64,000 nt of DNA from Isoetes taiwanensis (taxonomy: Eukaryota; Streptophyta; Lycopodiopsida; Isoetales; Isoetaceae), in contig JAJEKV010000049.1 of NCBI GenBank assembly GCA_021234155.1, positions 9,026,036 through 9,090,035 of the forward strand, written 5' to 3'. Of the stretch, positions 1-11,196 are shown piece by piece; positions within the stretch are counted from its first letter, which is position 1; every line of letters starts with the position of its first letter. Position numbers and translations under genes: made by a program. Under the pieces are notes generated by a model. That model was not told the DNA's origin, ran no database searches, and worked only from the letters and a program-made list of their open reading frames with translations.

Positions 1-1441
1 TTACCACGAACTCCCTTTTTGAGTATTCCTTCCGAGACCCACTTATGGTGGCATACTCCCCAAACCAGAAGTGCAGTATCAGAAAAATAGTCTGTGGCCT
101 TCCTCAAGTCCTCGAATTTCTTGTACTTCGTGCCCATGTCATCTGATATGAAGTGCAGAATCTCCTTCTTCATGTAAGCTAGAATTCTTAAGTTCTGCGC
201 TCTCGTCTTGAAAAAATTCTCGCCTTTGTAATTTGAGGTGACTTTGACGTATATATCCCCACTCAATATTTCTTCGAAGACCTTTTGACAATCATCGTAG
301 TCCAAGCCCCTCATGTATCTAAGGTAGTTGTCACTAAAGTAGTCTTTGTCTTTTGCAAAATTGACTACTATAACTTGACCCCTATTGTCCTTAAGTTCTC
401 CCCTCCTCCATTTGTTCCACATCTGGCGGAAGACTGCATAAACATCATCTGGCATGAAGACAAACCTATTGATGTCCTTTGTGTGTTTGCCTCTCAAAAT
501 CTTATCTGCCATTTGAAGGTAGTGCTGCAATAGAACTGGCGACGTTAGAGCTCGTGATGGTAAATGAAATGGCGCAGCTGCGCCATTTGTGGTAAATGTC
601 GCAGCTGCGCCATTTACAACAAAATGTAAATGTAAACGTAAAAATGTAACGCAGAATGTAAACATAAACGTACACAGACGTGAACGTACCTTGTACTCGT
701 CACTTCTTGACTGTCCTTTTCCAGCAGGAGCTGGTCTTCCGCACTCCTGATACTGCTTCTGCAGATGATGAATCTGATCCACATAGGGTTCCCTGAAAAC
801 CGTCTTAGGTCCAGGTCACTGATCTGTCCAGAAAGAACTCTTCATATTCTGAAAGTATAGATCTTCTTGAGCTCAACTCTAGCATCTTCTGTCCCCAACT
901 TACTGCACACAAGCTGAGCAACAGAGACCGAATGATTACCATTGATAATATAAAATCGTTTCCCTGCCAGATCAGATTCCTGTGACCAGGTCAGCAACTC
1001 CTTTGTAACCGGATCAAAGGGCACCACATATGCTGGTGTGAATACCGGATGTGGATCCTCAGCAAAAGATTTACAGAGCTTCCTAACATGCTCGGGGTTG
1101 ATAACCCTGGCGGTCATATTAGGTGGTGCCTCTTCTAGATCCCAGATGGATATCCGTCTTGTATAAGTGACACCAAGAGGGAACATATGGCCATGCTTCT
1201 GTATTTTTTTTATTGTTTCCTCTGCCATTTCTTCTTCGGCATCACGGTCCATCTTTAGTTCCTCGGGCACCTCAAGATCTGCCATCTTCTGCAACTTCCT
1301 TGCCCTTGTCTCCCTTTTTGTTTCTTTCTTTCTCTTTGCTGGTGTGCTATCTGCTGTGGATGCTACCACTTTTGTGTGTTTTGTAGCCTCCTTATTGTCA
1401 CTAAGTGGGCGCTCGCTATCAGGCTTCCCTGTGGATTTCAT
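1..1441 (-). CDS. ParB/sulfiredoxin-like multi-exon gene, 3' end outside window
   Basis: The first exon begins with ATG at 1441 and stays open to 842 (199 codons). It has a Lys/Arg-rich, NLS-like start (KRKKETKRETRARK), then INPEHVRKLCKSF and FYIINGNHSVSVAQ, which fit the ParB/Srx fold, where a helix-rich region precedes a G-x-H/E-R nucleotide or phosphate-binding loop. A second exon (open frame from about 800 to 690) ends in AAG|GTACGT. A third exon (524 to 1) follows acceptor TTGCAG in the same phase, reads HYLQMADKILRG and stays open to the window edge. The 690/524 junction is phase 0 on both sides. The join between exons one and two (about 790-905) is unclear: either an intron with donor GTAAGT at 903 or a frameshift. 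The gene is divergent from the DUF8039-like gene and shares an upstream region full of palindromes. The substrate is unknown. ParB-like is a fold-level call. Confidence 0.55.
561..616. repeat. Two CAGCTG-centred palindromes inside an intron
   Basis: Two hairpin-capable units with core GGCGCAGCTGCGCC, flanked by AAAT and ATTT, lie in the 165-bp intron (525-689) of the ParB-like gene. They are followed by several AATGTAAAC-type short repeats up to about 672. The same palindrome recurs as an array at 1747-1956. Confidence 0.8.
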
Positions 1442-2064
1442 AGGGGAATCATGTTGGTGAGCTTCTTGGTGTGTACTCTCAATGTAGTTGATGTAGGATG
1501 GAACTGGAGATGGTAGATTGTATAGTTTAATATTGTGTATTTAATGAGAATTTTTTTCAGTGTGTTGCGCGTTGACTATAATTCTAAACAGATTAAGTTT
1601 TTGAAGGTAGATCTTCTCTATTTTGCGTCAGTAGATAAGTTCTCAACAATTGATGTCTTAAAGGGTACTTTTTTGAATCTTGTAGTAATAAGAATCCATA
1701 ACTCTAGTTATTAGATATAGCATTTAGATTAAAGATGCCACGTACTTGTAAATGGAATGGGCCATTTACCTTTAAATGGTGCAGCTGCTCCATTTACATG
1801 TAAATGGGGCAGCTGCCCCTTTTTCCTTTAAATGGCACAGCTGCTCCGTTTACATGTAAATGGCGCAGCTGCTCCATTTAAATTTACAGGTAAATGGCGC
1901 AGCTGCGCCATTTAAAGGTAAATGGCGTGTCGTAAATGGAGCAGCTGCGCCATTTGTCCCATGTCATCTAATTTCTTCCAAACTTTCGCGATATTTTTAA
2001 TTAAGTGTATGTCATCGAGGATTGCATGTCTTTAACAAGTATGTGTGTGTATTGAATTTTACAG
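1442..2064. promoter_or_regulatory. Divergent intergenic region, probable shared 5' region
   Basis: This stretch lies between the minus-strand ParB-like gene and the first recognisable exon of the plus-strand DUF8039-like gene. No coding frame is visible. It contains the palindrome array described separately. The exon at 2065 follows an acceptor-like ATTTTACAG, so part of this region may be intron of the plus-strand gene. No TATA box could be assigned with confidence. Confidence 0.4.
1747..1956. repeat. Array of about seven near-perfect GCAGCTGC palindromes
   Basis: Repeated units of 22-26 bp follow the pattern AAATGG-N-GCAGCTGC-N-CCATTT. Most have the GCAGCTGC core; the first (GGAATGGGCC) has lost it. 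Each unit is its own inverted repeat, and the units are spaced almost head to tail. Two further units lie in an intron at 561-616. The arrangement resembles an operator or iteron array. Confidence 0.8.
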
Positions 2065-2768
2065 GAAAAGGCCCCTGCGAACCTTCTCCATGGGGATGTG
2101 GTTGTTGCCAGGGGACATGAATTGCATAGAGGCCATCTGCATGGCAGGAGGTCACTGAAGACATAGTGCCCTCCCATGTGCTTCCCATTCCGTGTGCGGG
2201 CGCAGATAACATTGCTGAAGCCGTGGGGACATTTATCGAATGGCCTCGAAATCAAGTGAGAATCTGTGAAACTGCCTCACCTATGTCATCTGGAACGTTT
2301 GATACTGAAACCCCCAACTTGCCTAGTAGTCCCTCTACATCATCATCAGACTCAGCGTCGACTGCTCCGCTCCTTCAAACAGTAAGCAGCACAGAGAATA
2401 TGGTGAACCTAGTCAGTAATAATATTGTGGTTGGTAAGGGCGTCGGGGTGAATAGAACTTGCATCCATGGAAAGAATGTTGACGCACTCAACGTAGAAGT
2501 GAAAGTTACCGAGGCTGTTGTGCCTACCCACATCCTTCCGATTCCATGTGATGGTGCGGACAACATTGAAGAGGCTGTGGGCACGTTTATCGAATGGCCT
2601 CGGCAGGATATAAGATATCATGCCATTGATTTAGCTACTCCATCACTGACCTCGAATATAGAATCTGTAGAGGCAGTGTCAGATGCAGATGAAAAAATTG
2701 ATCCTACAGTGGATCTAGCTACTCGTTTTCCTCGCAGGATAGCATCAGATGATGATGAACCACCGCCT
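2065..2768 (+). pseudogene. 5' part of transposase-like gene: tandem DUF8039-like domains, cut by insertion
   Basis: The exon starts after acceptor TTTTACAG (2064). A first domain reads LLHGDVVVARG, then after a one-base frameshift near 2145 VPSHVLPIPCAGADN and EAVGTFIEWPR. A second, better preserved copy (about 2400-2610) reads NNIVVGKGVGVNRTCIHGK, VTEAVVPTHILPIPCDGADN and EAVGTFIEWPR. The VGxGxxxN...IHG...LPIP...AVGTFIxWPR pattern matches the plant DUF8039 domain, found beside CACTA- or DDE-type genes. A Ser/Thr-rich linker and an acidic tail (DDDEPPP) follow. The apparent stop TAA at 2772 belongs to the inserted element (GGGTAA), so the original frame continues at 14521. Duplicated domain copies within one exon are unusual. 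DUF8039 is named by motif recall. Confidence 0.6.
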
Positions 2769-2790
2769 GGGTAAAAGCATGAAAGGGTGT
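2769..2790 (+). repeat. Left terminal inverted repeat of the 11.7-kb element
   Basis: Begins GGGTAAAAGCATGAAAGGG and continues TGT. It is identical over 22 bases to the reverse complement of the right end. The GGGTAA creates the premature stop of the interrupted gene. Confidence 0.9.
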
Positions 2791-3024
2791 CTATAAATGT
2801 AGCCCTTTTTGTACATATACATATGTACCGAATGCACATTTTTGGAATAACTGTAATCATGACCCGCTAGTAACTGCCATGATTAATGGCTATCTACCAC
2901 TCTGAAACCGCACAATTTTCGGATTTTGAAATTCTTTCCCAAATTCTTTCTTGGTTTGCCTCTCGTTCACTATCCCGCCCCTGCTTCTCTGCTTGAATTC
3001 CGATCACGAAGGCTTCATCTAGCT

Positions 3025-4232
3025 ATGGCCCCAAAACGCCCCCAGATGAGTGCTTGCTCATCACACAGCCCAAGCAAGAAGCCAGTGCTTCCGGCAGTGG
3101 AATTTTACCTCCAAGGAGTTTACGTTTGGGTTCTGATGTGATCCAAGCCAAAGACCTCCGTGATAAACATGCAGAGGCCCACATACCCAACCTAGAGATG
3201 GTTATGAACGAGGTATGGGGTGAAGCTCCAAAAATAGACGAGGATTCAAGGAAGGAGAATCCGTAACGCATGGAAGGATGATTTTTTAAATATTATGAAT
3301 TGGTTTATGGCAAGAAACAAAGTTACAAACCATTATATTTCTACCTATTTTGCCGTAGCATTTGCTCTTCACTTGAAGGGACGGCTTGTTGATTGGATGG
3401 GCGTGGCTAGGACCGCCAAAGATCTTGCCAAAACCCTCATTTCGTGACGTTACAGAGGACCCTACAAAGGTAAATCCTCAAATATCAAAAGGAGATCGTA
3501 TTGCGGTGAAATATTAGAGCCCCGGTTATTCTAGATCGGATGTTGACACAATAAAGCGAGCACTTAAGCATGGGTTGGAGGAGAAAAACTAACCTATTGA
3601 ATGAAGTAGAAGCACCGGAAGAAAAAAAGAGGGATGCATTGAAGGTCATCACCCAGATTGAGGGTAGAAAGGATATGCTATCCAAAGATCCGCAGCAGAT
3701 CCGCCGAGGAAAATAGATGAGACAAAAACAGAATTTGACAAATTGTCCCAGGATCTGTTTGGAAATCAAGTTATCTTGAGTGTTGAAGTACAAGTTGGAA
3801 GACTTGGTTATGAGTAGACATGAGAAAGAGCAAACTCTTCTAAGCTAGAAATTGGTTTTGTGGAAGCAACTAAAGAAATTGAAAGGCATGAAATCTCAAT
3901 TGAACACGCAAAGGAAAACGTAATTGCATTGAATTGGTTCAGCAAAGGGATTCACGATTTTGGATTTTATGGGGAGAGCGGGACCTATTGTTCGCACCGC
4001 AGGCCCCTACCAGGGGAGCTACTTCTATAGAGCAAGTTCATCACATTCGGTTCATGTACTGTTGTGGCCAAGGCTTTGGCAAAACCGGGTTTGTTGTCTT
4101 TGCTAGCTCCATGCAGAGATGCTTATTGCCTCTTCTGCTTGTGTTATCTGGTCCGTGAAAGACAGAATTGCATAAAAGGTTGCATCTGGGATGAGGGCAT
4201 TCGAATTCAGCTTGGTTTCCCTGCTGTGAAAG
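3025..4232 (+). pseudogene. Decayed 5' part of cargo gene 1 (unknown function)
   Basis: An ATG at 3025 starts MAPKRP; after a one-base shift the frame reads ECLLITQPKQEASASGSG (about 3045) and continues to 3266. After another shift (about 3268-3446) it reads AWKDDFLNIMNWFMARNK and ALHLKGRLVDWMG. From about 3540 to 3920 a charged, coiled-coil-like stretch (EAPEEKKRDALKVITQIEGR) is broken repeatedly. At about 4060-4232 comes a Cys-rich segment (PCRDAYCLFCLCYL) ending in a good donor, AAAG|GTATGC. I recognise no named family. Codon-like structure, conserved-looking blocks and splice sites suggest a once functional gene now broken by several indels. It lies just inside the left end of the transposon and is transcribed inward. 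Confidence 0.45.
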
Positions 4233-4773
4233 GTATGCATTGCTCTCAACTAATTTAAACTTATATTTCTCTTAATTCATATTTCTTATTGTAATAGTTC
4301 TACATGTATGGCTTTCAGTGCATTGCTATTCCTTGTACATGTATAACTTTTAGTGTACATCTGTAAGCAGAGGTACATAGGCATATATTTGCTTGTTTAT
4401 TGATGCTTTTATTTTTGAGCTTGGACTGCAGTTGTACATGTATCTAATGGAGTCTACATCTGCAAATAGATGTACATGCATTTATCTTTAGAGTGCATCT
4501 ATAGATGGATTCATAAGTATGTGCATTTTTTACATATATGTGCTTTTTTTGGGAATAGATCTACATTCCCTAACTGGTTCACCTGGGTACATCTGGGTAG
4601 TTTGAGGTACATCTATGTACATTGAGGAACATGTACATGTACATTTGGCTACAGTTAAATGTAGTTACGTACATTTGGTACATCATATGTACATGAAATG
4701 TACATGCTTGGCAGAATGATTTCTCATTGTTTAAGTTCTGTTTTCATGTTCTTTTATGTCTATTGAAATTTAG
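4233..4773 (+). repeat. Intron-like spacer rich in GTACAT/ATGTAC motifs
   Basis: Between donor GTATGC (4233) and acceptor AATTTAG (4773) the sequence is T-rich. From about 4299 to 4712 it contains many copies of GTACAT or ATGTAC, often overlapping as ACATGTACATGTACAT. The same hexamers cluster at about 10985-11060, 13027-13295 and near both ends of the element. No coding frame is visible. Confidence 0.65.
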
Positions 4774-6396
4774 ATCATTTGTTTGTTTGCTGATGAGGCT
4801 GTTCCTATCCCAGAAGCAGCTTTAATGGTTGATGTTCTTGAGCCATCTGCATCGACTCTCTTTACAGATTTGGCTGAGCATAAGCATACCGAATCTGTAG
4901 ACCCTCAACCTTCCAGCTCCAGATCACCAATGACATTTACAGTGCCAGTAATAGAACCATCTGCAACAGTGCCTCCTCGAACATGGCAAAGTGAAGTTGA
5001 GGAAATAGAGAGGATGGCACTTGAGAAAGCTAAAGCAGTTGCAGGTGCAGAGCCTTCAATGACTGCTGCAACAGAAACACTTTCATCACCAAGTGCTAAA
5101 TTAGTAATTGGAGAAGCTCTTAAGAAAGATTCAGCTTCTGTCTCAGCATCATCTGCAGGTGCCAGTTCTGGACCTGTTACAGAAGCTACAAAGGACACAG
5201 ATCCAGATTTTATCCCAGGAGATACCAGGGAAGAGGAAGTTGAGTTGGTAGTTGAGTCCACTCCAAAGAGGAGGCAAAAGAATGCTGGTGATGTAACTCC
5301 AAGAGGAAAAAAATAGGCAAAATCTCCAGCAACAAAAAAATGTCCTCCGAAAAGAAAATCTCCAGGCAAAAAAGTGCCACCACCACCAAGAAAGAGGTAT
5401 GTCTAAGATGAACTAATTTTGTTAAACATCTCAGATTTATGATAATTAACCACATTTTTTTTGTGGATAGGACACGATCATAGGCCGTGAAGGAAGCTGA
5501 TCCTGATCCTGCTGAGTCGGAACCGGAAGAGGAAGAGGAGCTACAAGCAAATATTGATGTGATAACAAATAAGGTGCAGCAGTCCACAGAAGATGCTGAA
5601 GCAGTTGATGAATTTACAAGGTGAGTAATATACAATTGATTACAATAGATATATTCTTTTGCTAATGCTGTTGTTTCCTTGTACAGTTTAGTGAACCGAC
5701 TGAAAAGGTTGGTTCCATTCACTCCTTTATAGGGACCGCCCCTCCTAAGCCCACCCCTCTATCTTTCAAAGTGATGTTGACGAAGTTCTCGGCTGAAGTC
5801 TGGACTTGACCTCTAAGATGGTAGATGTCTATGGGAGGTAGGCTAGCATTTCAACATATTTATGTTATTTCATTCCCTAAGTCACTCATCTTATGTATTA
5901 ATATGTATTCTGGATTTGTGTGCAGGTACCTTTGTAGCGGTCTTCCATCTGATTAAAAACACAATTTTTTTATGGTTCGACCGGACACCTTCCGAATTTT
6001 GTGAATTCCCTCAAGAACGGGGGGAGCGGATGCACGAACACTAACATAAAGGAAGGGCCGGATGGCATTTTGATTGCAAGATGCCAATACATATTTGTTC
6101 CAATTACGCAAGGCCCAAATGTGGCATTGGCAATACTTGTGCTTGCTGGTCCGATTGAAAAGCACTTTTCCATCTATAGCTAGCCCAAGTATACAGATCC
6201 TCTCTCCTGTCAAAGGATATGTACCCGATGCTAAAGTGGTCCAGAAGTAAGTATGAGTTTCTGTTTTGTTTTTTATGATTTGATTATTCTCATATTGCAA
6301 TTTCTTATGCTTGATTTATTCTCACATTGCAATTTTGCAGGTTTCATAAGCTTGTGATCAATAACATGATGCTCGGATCCAACAGCTTAAGCCATG
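4774..6396 (+). pseudogene. Cargo gene 1, downstream exons: Ser/Pro/Glu/Lys-rich protein
   Basis: Exon 4774-5396 encodes a Ser/Ala/Glu-rich segment ending in a basic tail (RKSPGKKVPPPPRKR). Donor AG|GTATGT joins in phase to exon 5471-5620 (AVKEADPDPAESEPEEEEE), donor AAG|GTGAGT, then exon 5687 (LVNRLKRLVPF). Two TAG codons (5314 and 5481) interrupt an otherwise continuous frame; after about 5730 the frame shifts. Later exon-like pieces are 5925-6246 (reading in different frames, with a Cys-rich stretch KCGIGNTCACW) and 6341-6396 (FHKLVINNMMLGSNSLSH). The alternating acidic and basic low complexity suggests a nuclear or chromatin-associated protein, but I cannot name it. The splice phases agree between 5396/5471 and 5620/5687, which argues for a real gene before decay. 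Confidence 0.5.
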
Positions 6397-9144
6397 GTAG
6401 GAAGAACTTTGATGCTCCTGTGTTCTGTCCTAAAATGCCAGAAACTAGTTGTTGCCCATTTTTGGCAACATAGACCAGCATCTATGTATCAAAACCTTTG
6501 TTTCATTTATATTTCCTTCAAGGAAAAGTTCCAGGCTATTGTGATCCCATCAGAGTTTGGAAGACATTTGACCAAGATTGGAAGACATTTGGGATCTCCT
6601 ATTATGGCCTAGTCTTTTCCTTGAGGTAAAACACCTTTCTAGACACATTCCTATTAGTTTAACATTTTCCTTTGATTTGAAGACCAGGCAAAGGCTATAG
6701 CAAGTTTATCAAGGAGGCACAAGACATTTACCAAAGCTCAAACCTTATGAAGCTTGCTTGAGAAGTTTGAAGTCACACACATGAGGATGCTACCCTAGAA
6801 GTGAAATTTGCTCTTGTTCTAGCCTTGAAGTTTGGAAGACCCTTATAAAAGTTTAGAAGACCTTAGGCTTTGAGCAAATCTATCTTCACTAGGAGGTATG
6901 AATTGAGCCCTAGAAACAATTTGAGATAAGATCAAGTGCTACAGAGGTACCCATCTCTTCTTCATTCCATTCATCTTACATTCCCCTTTCTATATCCCAA
7001 GAGCCTTCAAAACTTTTCCTTCACCATTGTTTCCACTTTTGAGACATTTTCTCATCATTCTACTACTTATTTTTTATTGATCTCACCTTCATTTGAGAAT
7101 TGTCCCCTAGTGATCTTGAAAACCTTCAAAGGCAAGAAAGCTTTTTTTTCATTCTCATTTCATCTTCCTAAACCCTAGTATAGCCTATTTACACCCTTTT
7201 CCCATCTTTTTTCCTATGACTTTTTTCACCATCCCTATGTTGCAATATTCATTGACCATGGGTCAAAAGGGACCAAAAATTCAAATGTTTCGGTTTGACC
7301 TAAAAACCCTCTAGATGGAAAGCTTGGAAAAAAAAGAGCTAACTTGGTCTTTTAAAATTCAAAAAACCTTGGGAAGACCTTCAAAATTGGATTCTTGGGA
7401 TCGTGCCCAAAAATAAAAACCTATTCTAGCCTATCTACCCTATCTATTTACTCAGATAGTTCCGTGTCACCCCCATTTTTCCACGTGTAGGGCGTGGGGG
7501 CCGTACACTGGCTGGTGTCCCCTCTCAAGGCACGCAAATTTAATAGTGGGCCCGCATTATTCCTTATATACAGAGCCTTCCTTAACCACTTCGCCTGTGG
7601 GATATATCACCCTAAGAATTTTTTATGAACCCTAAGAAATAGGGGAACTCTAAATCCGGCCAATTCGTTGCCTAAATTTGATTGAATCCCGCCAATTTTC
7701 GCCCAAAATTAGCTCCTAAACCTTTTCCGAAACCATGGGGATCCTTTGTGGCACTTGATTCGATAGAAATTGCTCAATTTGGGCCTCAAATCACTCAACC
7801 GAGCTAGCTTTTGGGAAGAACAGTTCTTAAGCCAAGAAAACAGATCAAATCAGGACGTCCCCTCAGAGATAGACCTCTGTGATCTTGGCGCATTTTGATA
7901 TTCTGATATTATTTTGCTCTGCTTATTCGAAATTTGCTCGCTTTGCTCGTGATTGAAGATCCGGGTGTGACTTGTTCGACAGCTGAGGCACTTCAACTAC
8001 AACTCAAAAAATCATTTCATTCGGCCTTCATTGGTAGTTCTGAGATTCACTAAAGGCTCAGACAGATCTGGATTTTACTTTCAAACACTATTATATGTTT
8101 GAATTTGGTAATGCCTTGCTAACACTATCAAATTTCTTGTGTTACATTTCTATAATGCATAGTCTTTGCCTGGAAAGTTGTTGTCACCATTGTATATTCA
8201 TCTTTTGTAATCCTGCATTGTGCTTTTAAAGCTAAAAAACTAAAAACAAAACCCAAAATATTTATTCCAAGCTATATTCTTTTCAGATAGTTGCATTTCA
8301 TCTTCATAAAAACCTTAGAGACCTACACATTCAAAGAAAACACATAAAAAGACCTTTTTCCATAACTGTCACAGAGTTTGTTCTTTTCCTGAGGCCTCGC
8401 TAGGTCTTTGAAATAGTTTTGATGAACTAGCTGACACCGTCAGATCCCCGGTGTATATAATCTGATACTAATTTCTTTCCTCTCGTCACCGTCTCTTAAA
8501 TAGGACTTACAGAGAAACTAAAACTCTTTTTTGCTATTTAAACCCTATGCACATGATCTAGGGGTTATTTTGAAGTTGCCTGCACAGATCCCAACTCAAG
8601 ATTCCTTATCAAACTCCATCTGCAAATTTTGGCTCTCTGTTTTGGCACTGGCCAACTTTTTGACCCGACTTTGACCTACATTTTCTCAACCTTCCCCTAT
8701 TCAAATCAAGTCAAATCTCCACCCCCAGTTTCCTTTGCTTGTTGATCATCTATACCACCAATCACATCTCAAAAATCTCACAAGGTGTGTCTGCAAGGCC
8801 ATTTTTTGCTCTGACAGTTTTTTCAGTTTCAGGGACTTTAGTGATTTTGGAAAAACCAATATTCCAAAATGACTTTTCTCACTTCATATGTCAAGGATTG
8901 ATCACCCTAAGTGATCTGGAGGTCCTAACCATTTTGTTTGAGCTTCCTTGAGGTTAGACTAAAATTCCAGGTTTTAGGCTAACACTAGTACCAGCAACCC
9001 TTGCATGTACATTGTGGCTTACATGCACAAATTCATAGATGCCGTGGTTGATGCACAACCAAGCTCCATTTTTGTAAGTAGAACATGTTATTTTCCTATT
9101 AGTTATTTGTTGGTATAGTCCTCTAATACTTGTGCACCATGCAG
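6397..9144. other. Non-coding stretch in cargo gene 1, possible LTR or other insertion
   Basis: No credible coding frame. A 9-bp direct repeat CCTTGAGGT occurs at 6619-6627 and 8946-8954 and could be a target duplication of an inserted 2.3-kb sequence, but matching ends (TG...CA or inverted repeats) were not found. At about 7480 there is a G-box-like CCACGTGTAGG, and about 80 bases on a TATA-like CCTTATATACAGAG (about 7561). That is a plausible promoter core, as in LTRs. The element type is undecided. Confidence 0.3.
7478..7572 (+). promoter_or_regulatory. Promoter-like block: G-box followed by TATA box
   Basis: CCACGTGTAGG is followed about 80 bases downstream by CTTATATACAG, a typical plant spacing for a bZIP/bHLH site and TATA box. 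It sits in a region with no downstream coding frame, so it may be an LTR promoter or fortuitous. Confidence 0.3.
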
Positions 9145-9255
9145 ATGACACCCAGTTGGTTCACTGATGCCTATGCCAAGTCACGGAGGGATCATCTAAT
9201 GGAGGCATTAATTGTAGAAGGCGAGATGAATATACAAGCAGTTGTTCCTACATAG
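9145..9255 (+). pseudogene. Short terminal exon candidate of cargo gene 1
   Basis: After acceptor CACCATGCAG a frame of 36 codons reads MTPSWFTDAYAKSRRDHLME and ends in TAG at 9253-9255. An A/T-rich stretch with AATAAG follows (about 9330), resembling a 3' UTR. It could be the last exon of the gene starting at 3025 or an upstream exon of the FCP1-like gene. No family recognised. Confidence 0.35.
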
Positions 9256-9469
9256 AGTAGATAGTCTCTTTGACTTGTTTGTAAATTACAGTTTTGTATG
9301 AGCCATGCTCCGAGCTTCTTTGTACTCAATAAGTAATGAAAAAATTAATTTATTTGTCTCACTTACACCTGTGCAAATAACAATTGTGTAATTATCAATG
9401 TGTTTTCTCAATTGTGTGATCTGAAATGTAATTATAAATTATGAATCTCAAGTGTTTTCTTGCTGACAG

Positions 9470-10796
9470 GTGAATCATCTAATTCAGGGAGAAAGCTCAT
9501 TATCTTTGACTTAAATTCTGTGTTGGGCAAGAGTGTGCACAAGAATGAAAATATTAACTCAAGATACCAACAGATTCAGAAAGATGAGCTTCAGTTTAAT
9601 ATAGGAAACAGGTTTTTTTACTGCAGGCCAGGGTTAGCATCACTGTTAGCATTTGTAAGAGAAGGGTTTGATGTTGCCATCTGGTCTTCACTCATTTCTA
9701 AAAATCTTTACCCAATTGTAGAACATATTTGTGATGCTTTTTCCATAAAGCTGAAGTTTGTTTACAGCCAGGAGCAGTGTTGGACTCTGCCACACAAACA
9801 CCCTATTGAACCTCAAAAGGGGTTGTTTGTGAAACCATTAGCTGTGGTATAGAAAGTGTACCCAGAATACTATGGACATACAGTTCTGATCGACGATGAA
9901 AGATACAAATCCACTTTGAATCATGTAGGAAGCGACATATGTCCTTTCTCTTGGACACCGATATTAGCTGGCGACAAATTGCTTGTCATGGAGCTCATTC
10001 CATGGCTTAATGGATTCAAAATGGCTGAAGATGGTATAGTTTATGTGAAAGAGCATCCAATGACTAATGCAGCAGATAGCATATCAGAGCAGGTGGAACA
10101 GATTTTGCTGGAAAACTATGGCAGCAACTTGAGTGCTCTGCTGCCTAAATTTAGTCAATATACAGAGCAAGGAATGGAGAAACTGCCATCATGTTATTGG
10201 CCTCTCGACTGGCCCATTGTTGGTACAGACTTTGACTGATGTACAAATTCAAATGTTATGAATATATGTATCAAAGTTTTTGTTCATTGCACTTGAGTAC
10301 TCTGTTTTTACTGTCTTTCTTATTGGTACAATTATGAGTGTGTATACATAATTAAATGATCTTCATTTGCTTTGTAGATGAATGGACTGAAACACAAAAG
10401 ACTATTAAGAAACTAAGAGATAGAGTTCTTCTGCACCCAGAGGTAATACAACCAACACAAGCTGCAAGTACATAGTTCTATTATCGCCTCTATAATGATG
10501 TTCCTGAACTTTGGGAAAAGGTTGAGCATATTGAAAATTATGAGGAACGAGCAACCATGAAATGTATATTGGCAGCAAATCAGTTGTTGCACAACCCTTG
10601 GGGGAAGGCACGTGTCCTGGAAGATGCAGGCCATGTAGGATGGAGTGGTTTGCCAGTGGCACGTGCTATAGAAACCGCATGGACTACTGCTTTAGAGGAT
10701 ATCTCTTCAGCCTCTCGGCGGGCTGGAAGACATGATGCAATAGTCATAAGATATCAGGCTCCTACTGACATTTTGAAGCTTGGTCATGAATTATGA
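9470..10796 (+). pseudogene. FCP1/NIF-type HAD phosphatase-like gene carried by the transposon
   Basis: The exon starts after acceptor GCTGACAG (9469). KLIIFDLNSVLGKSV matches the first HAD motif, with the second Asp of DxDxT replaced by Asn, as in many plant NIF-like proteins. CRPGLASLLAFVREGFDVAIWSS is the RPG...VxxWSS block, and TVLIDDERYKSTLNH is the third acidic motif. Donor GTTG|GTACAG (10222) joins in phase to exon 10378-10796 (DEWTETQKTIKKLRDR), which ends at TGA 10794 with an unrecognised C-terminal region (VPELWEKVEHIENYEERATM). FCP1-like enzymes dephosphorylate the RNA polymerase II tail; the Asn at motif one makes catalysis doubtful. TAG codons at 9850 (a Trp position in relatives) and 10473 break it, but no frameshift was seen. 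The start codon is missing, so an upstream exon is likely. Confidence 0.72.
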
Positions 10797-11196
10797 GCCA
10801 TGCTCATTTTCGGGTGTGTTGTATTTATGTCCACAATATAAATATATCAACCATTTGTACATGAAAACCTGTCCATTTCTTATCTTGTCCATTTCTTATC
10901 TTTGCCATGACTGAAACTATTTTTAATGTTTATGCAATTCAACTTTCTTATGTTCAATTCTAATCAACTTACACTTAACAAATTTTTATAATATTTCTGG
11001 AATGTACAACATGTACATCTGTTGTACATCTTATGTACATTGATGTACATAATGCACTTCTGAAGTAGTCCAGTTCTTCAGTTCTTATCTTTTATATGTA
11101 CAAAGTATTACAATATTTCTGGAAAGTACCACAGATCTAACTTAGTCCATGTCATCTACAATTGCTGGAAGTTGTGATAACAATGTCTCATGGACT
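10797..11196. other. Convergent intergenic spacer with GTACAT cluster
   Basis: This lies between the 3' ends of the plus-strand FCP1-like gene and the minus-strand transposase. It is A/T-rich, with a cluster of GTACAT/ATGTAC copies at about 10985-11060. No coding frame. Both genes' poly(A) signals presumably lie here. Confidence 0.5.

Noticed and set aside
285-533. 82-codon plus-strand frame
   Set aside because: Antisense shadow of the minus-strand third exon of the ParB-like gene, which is open across 1-524.
6936-7178. 80-codon plus-strand frame rich in Phe and Ser
   Set aside because: A/T-rich sequence in a non-coding stretch; no motif and no splice context.
6619-8954. 2.3-kb element bounded by CCTTGAGGT
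   Set aside because: The 9-bp direct repeat is real, but no inverted repeats or TG...CA ends sit next to it, so no element is called.
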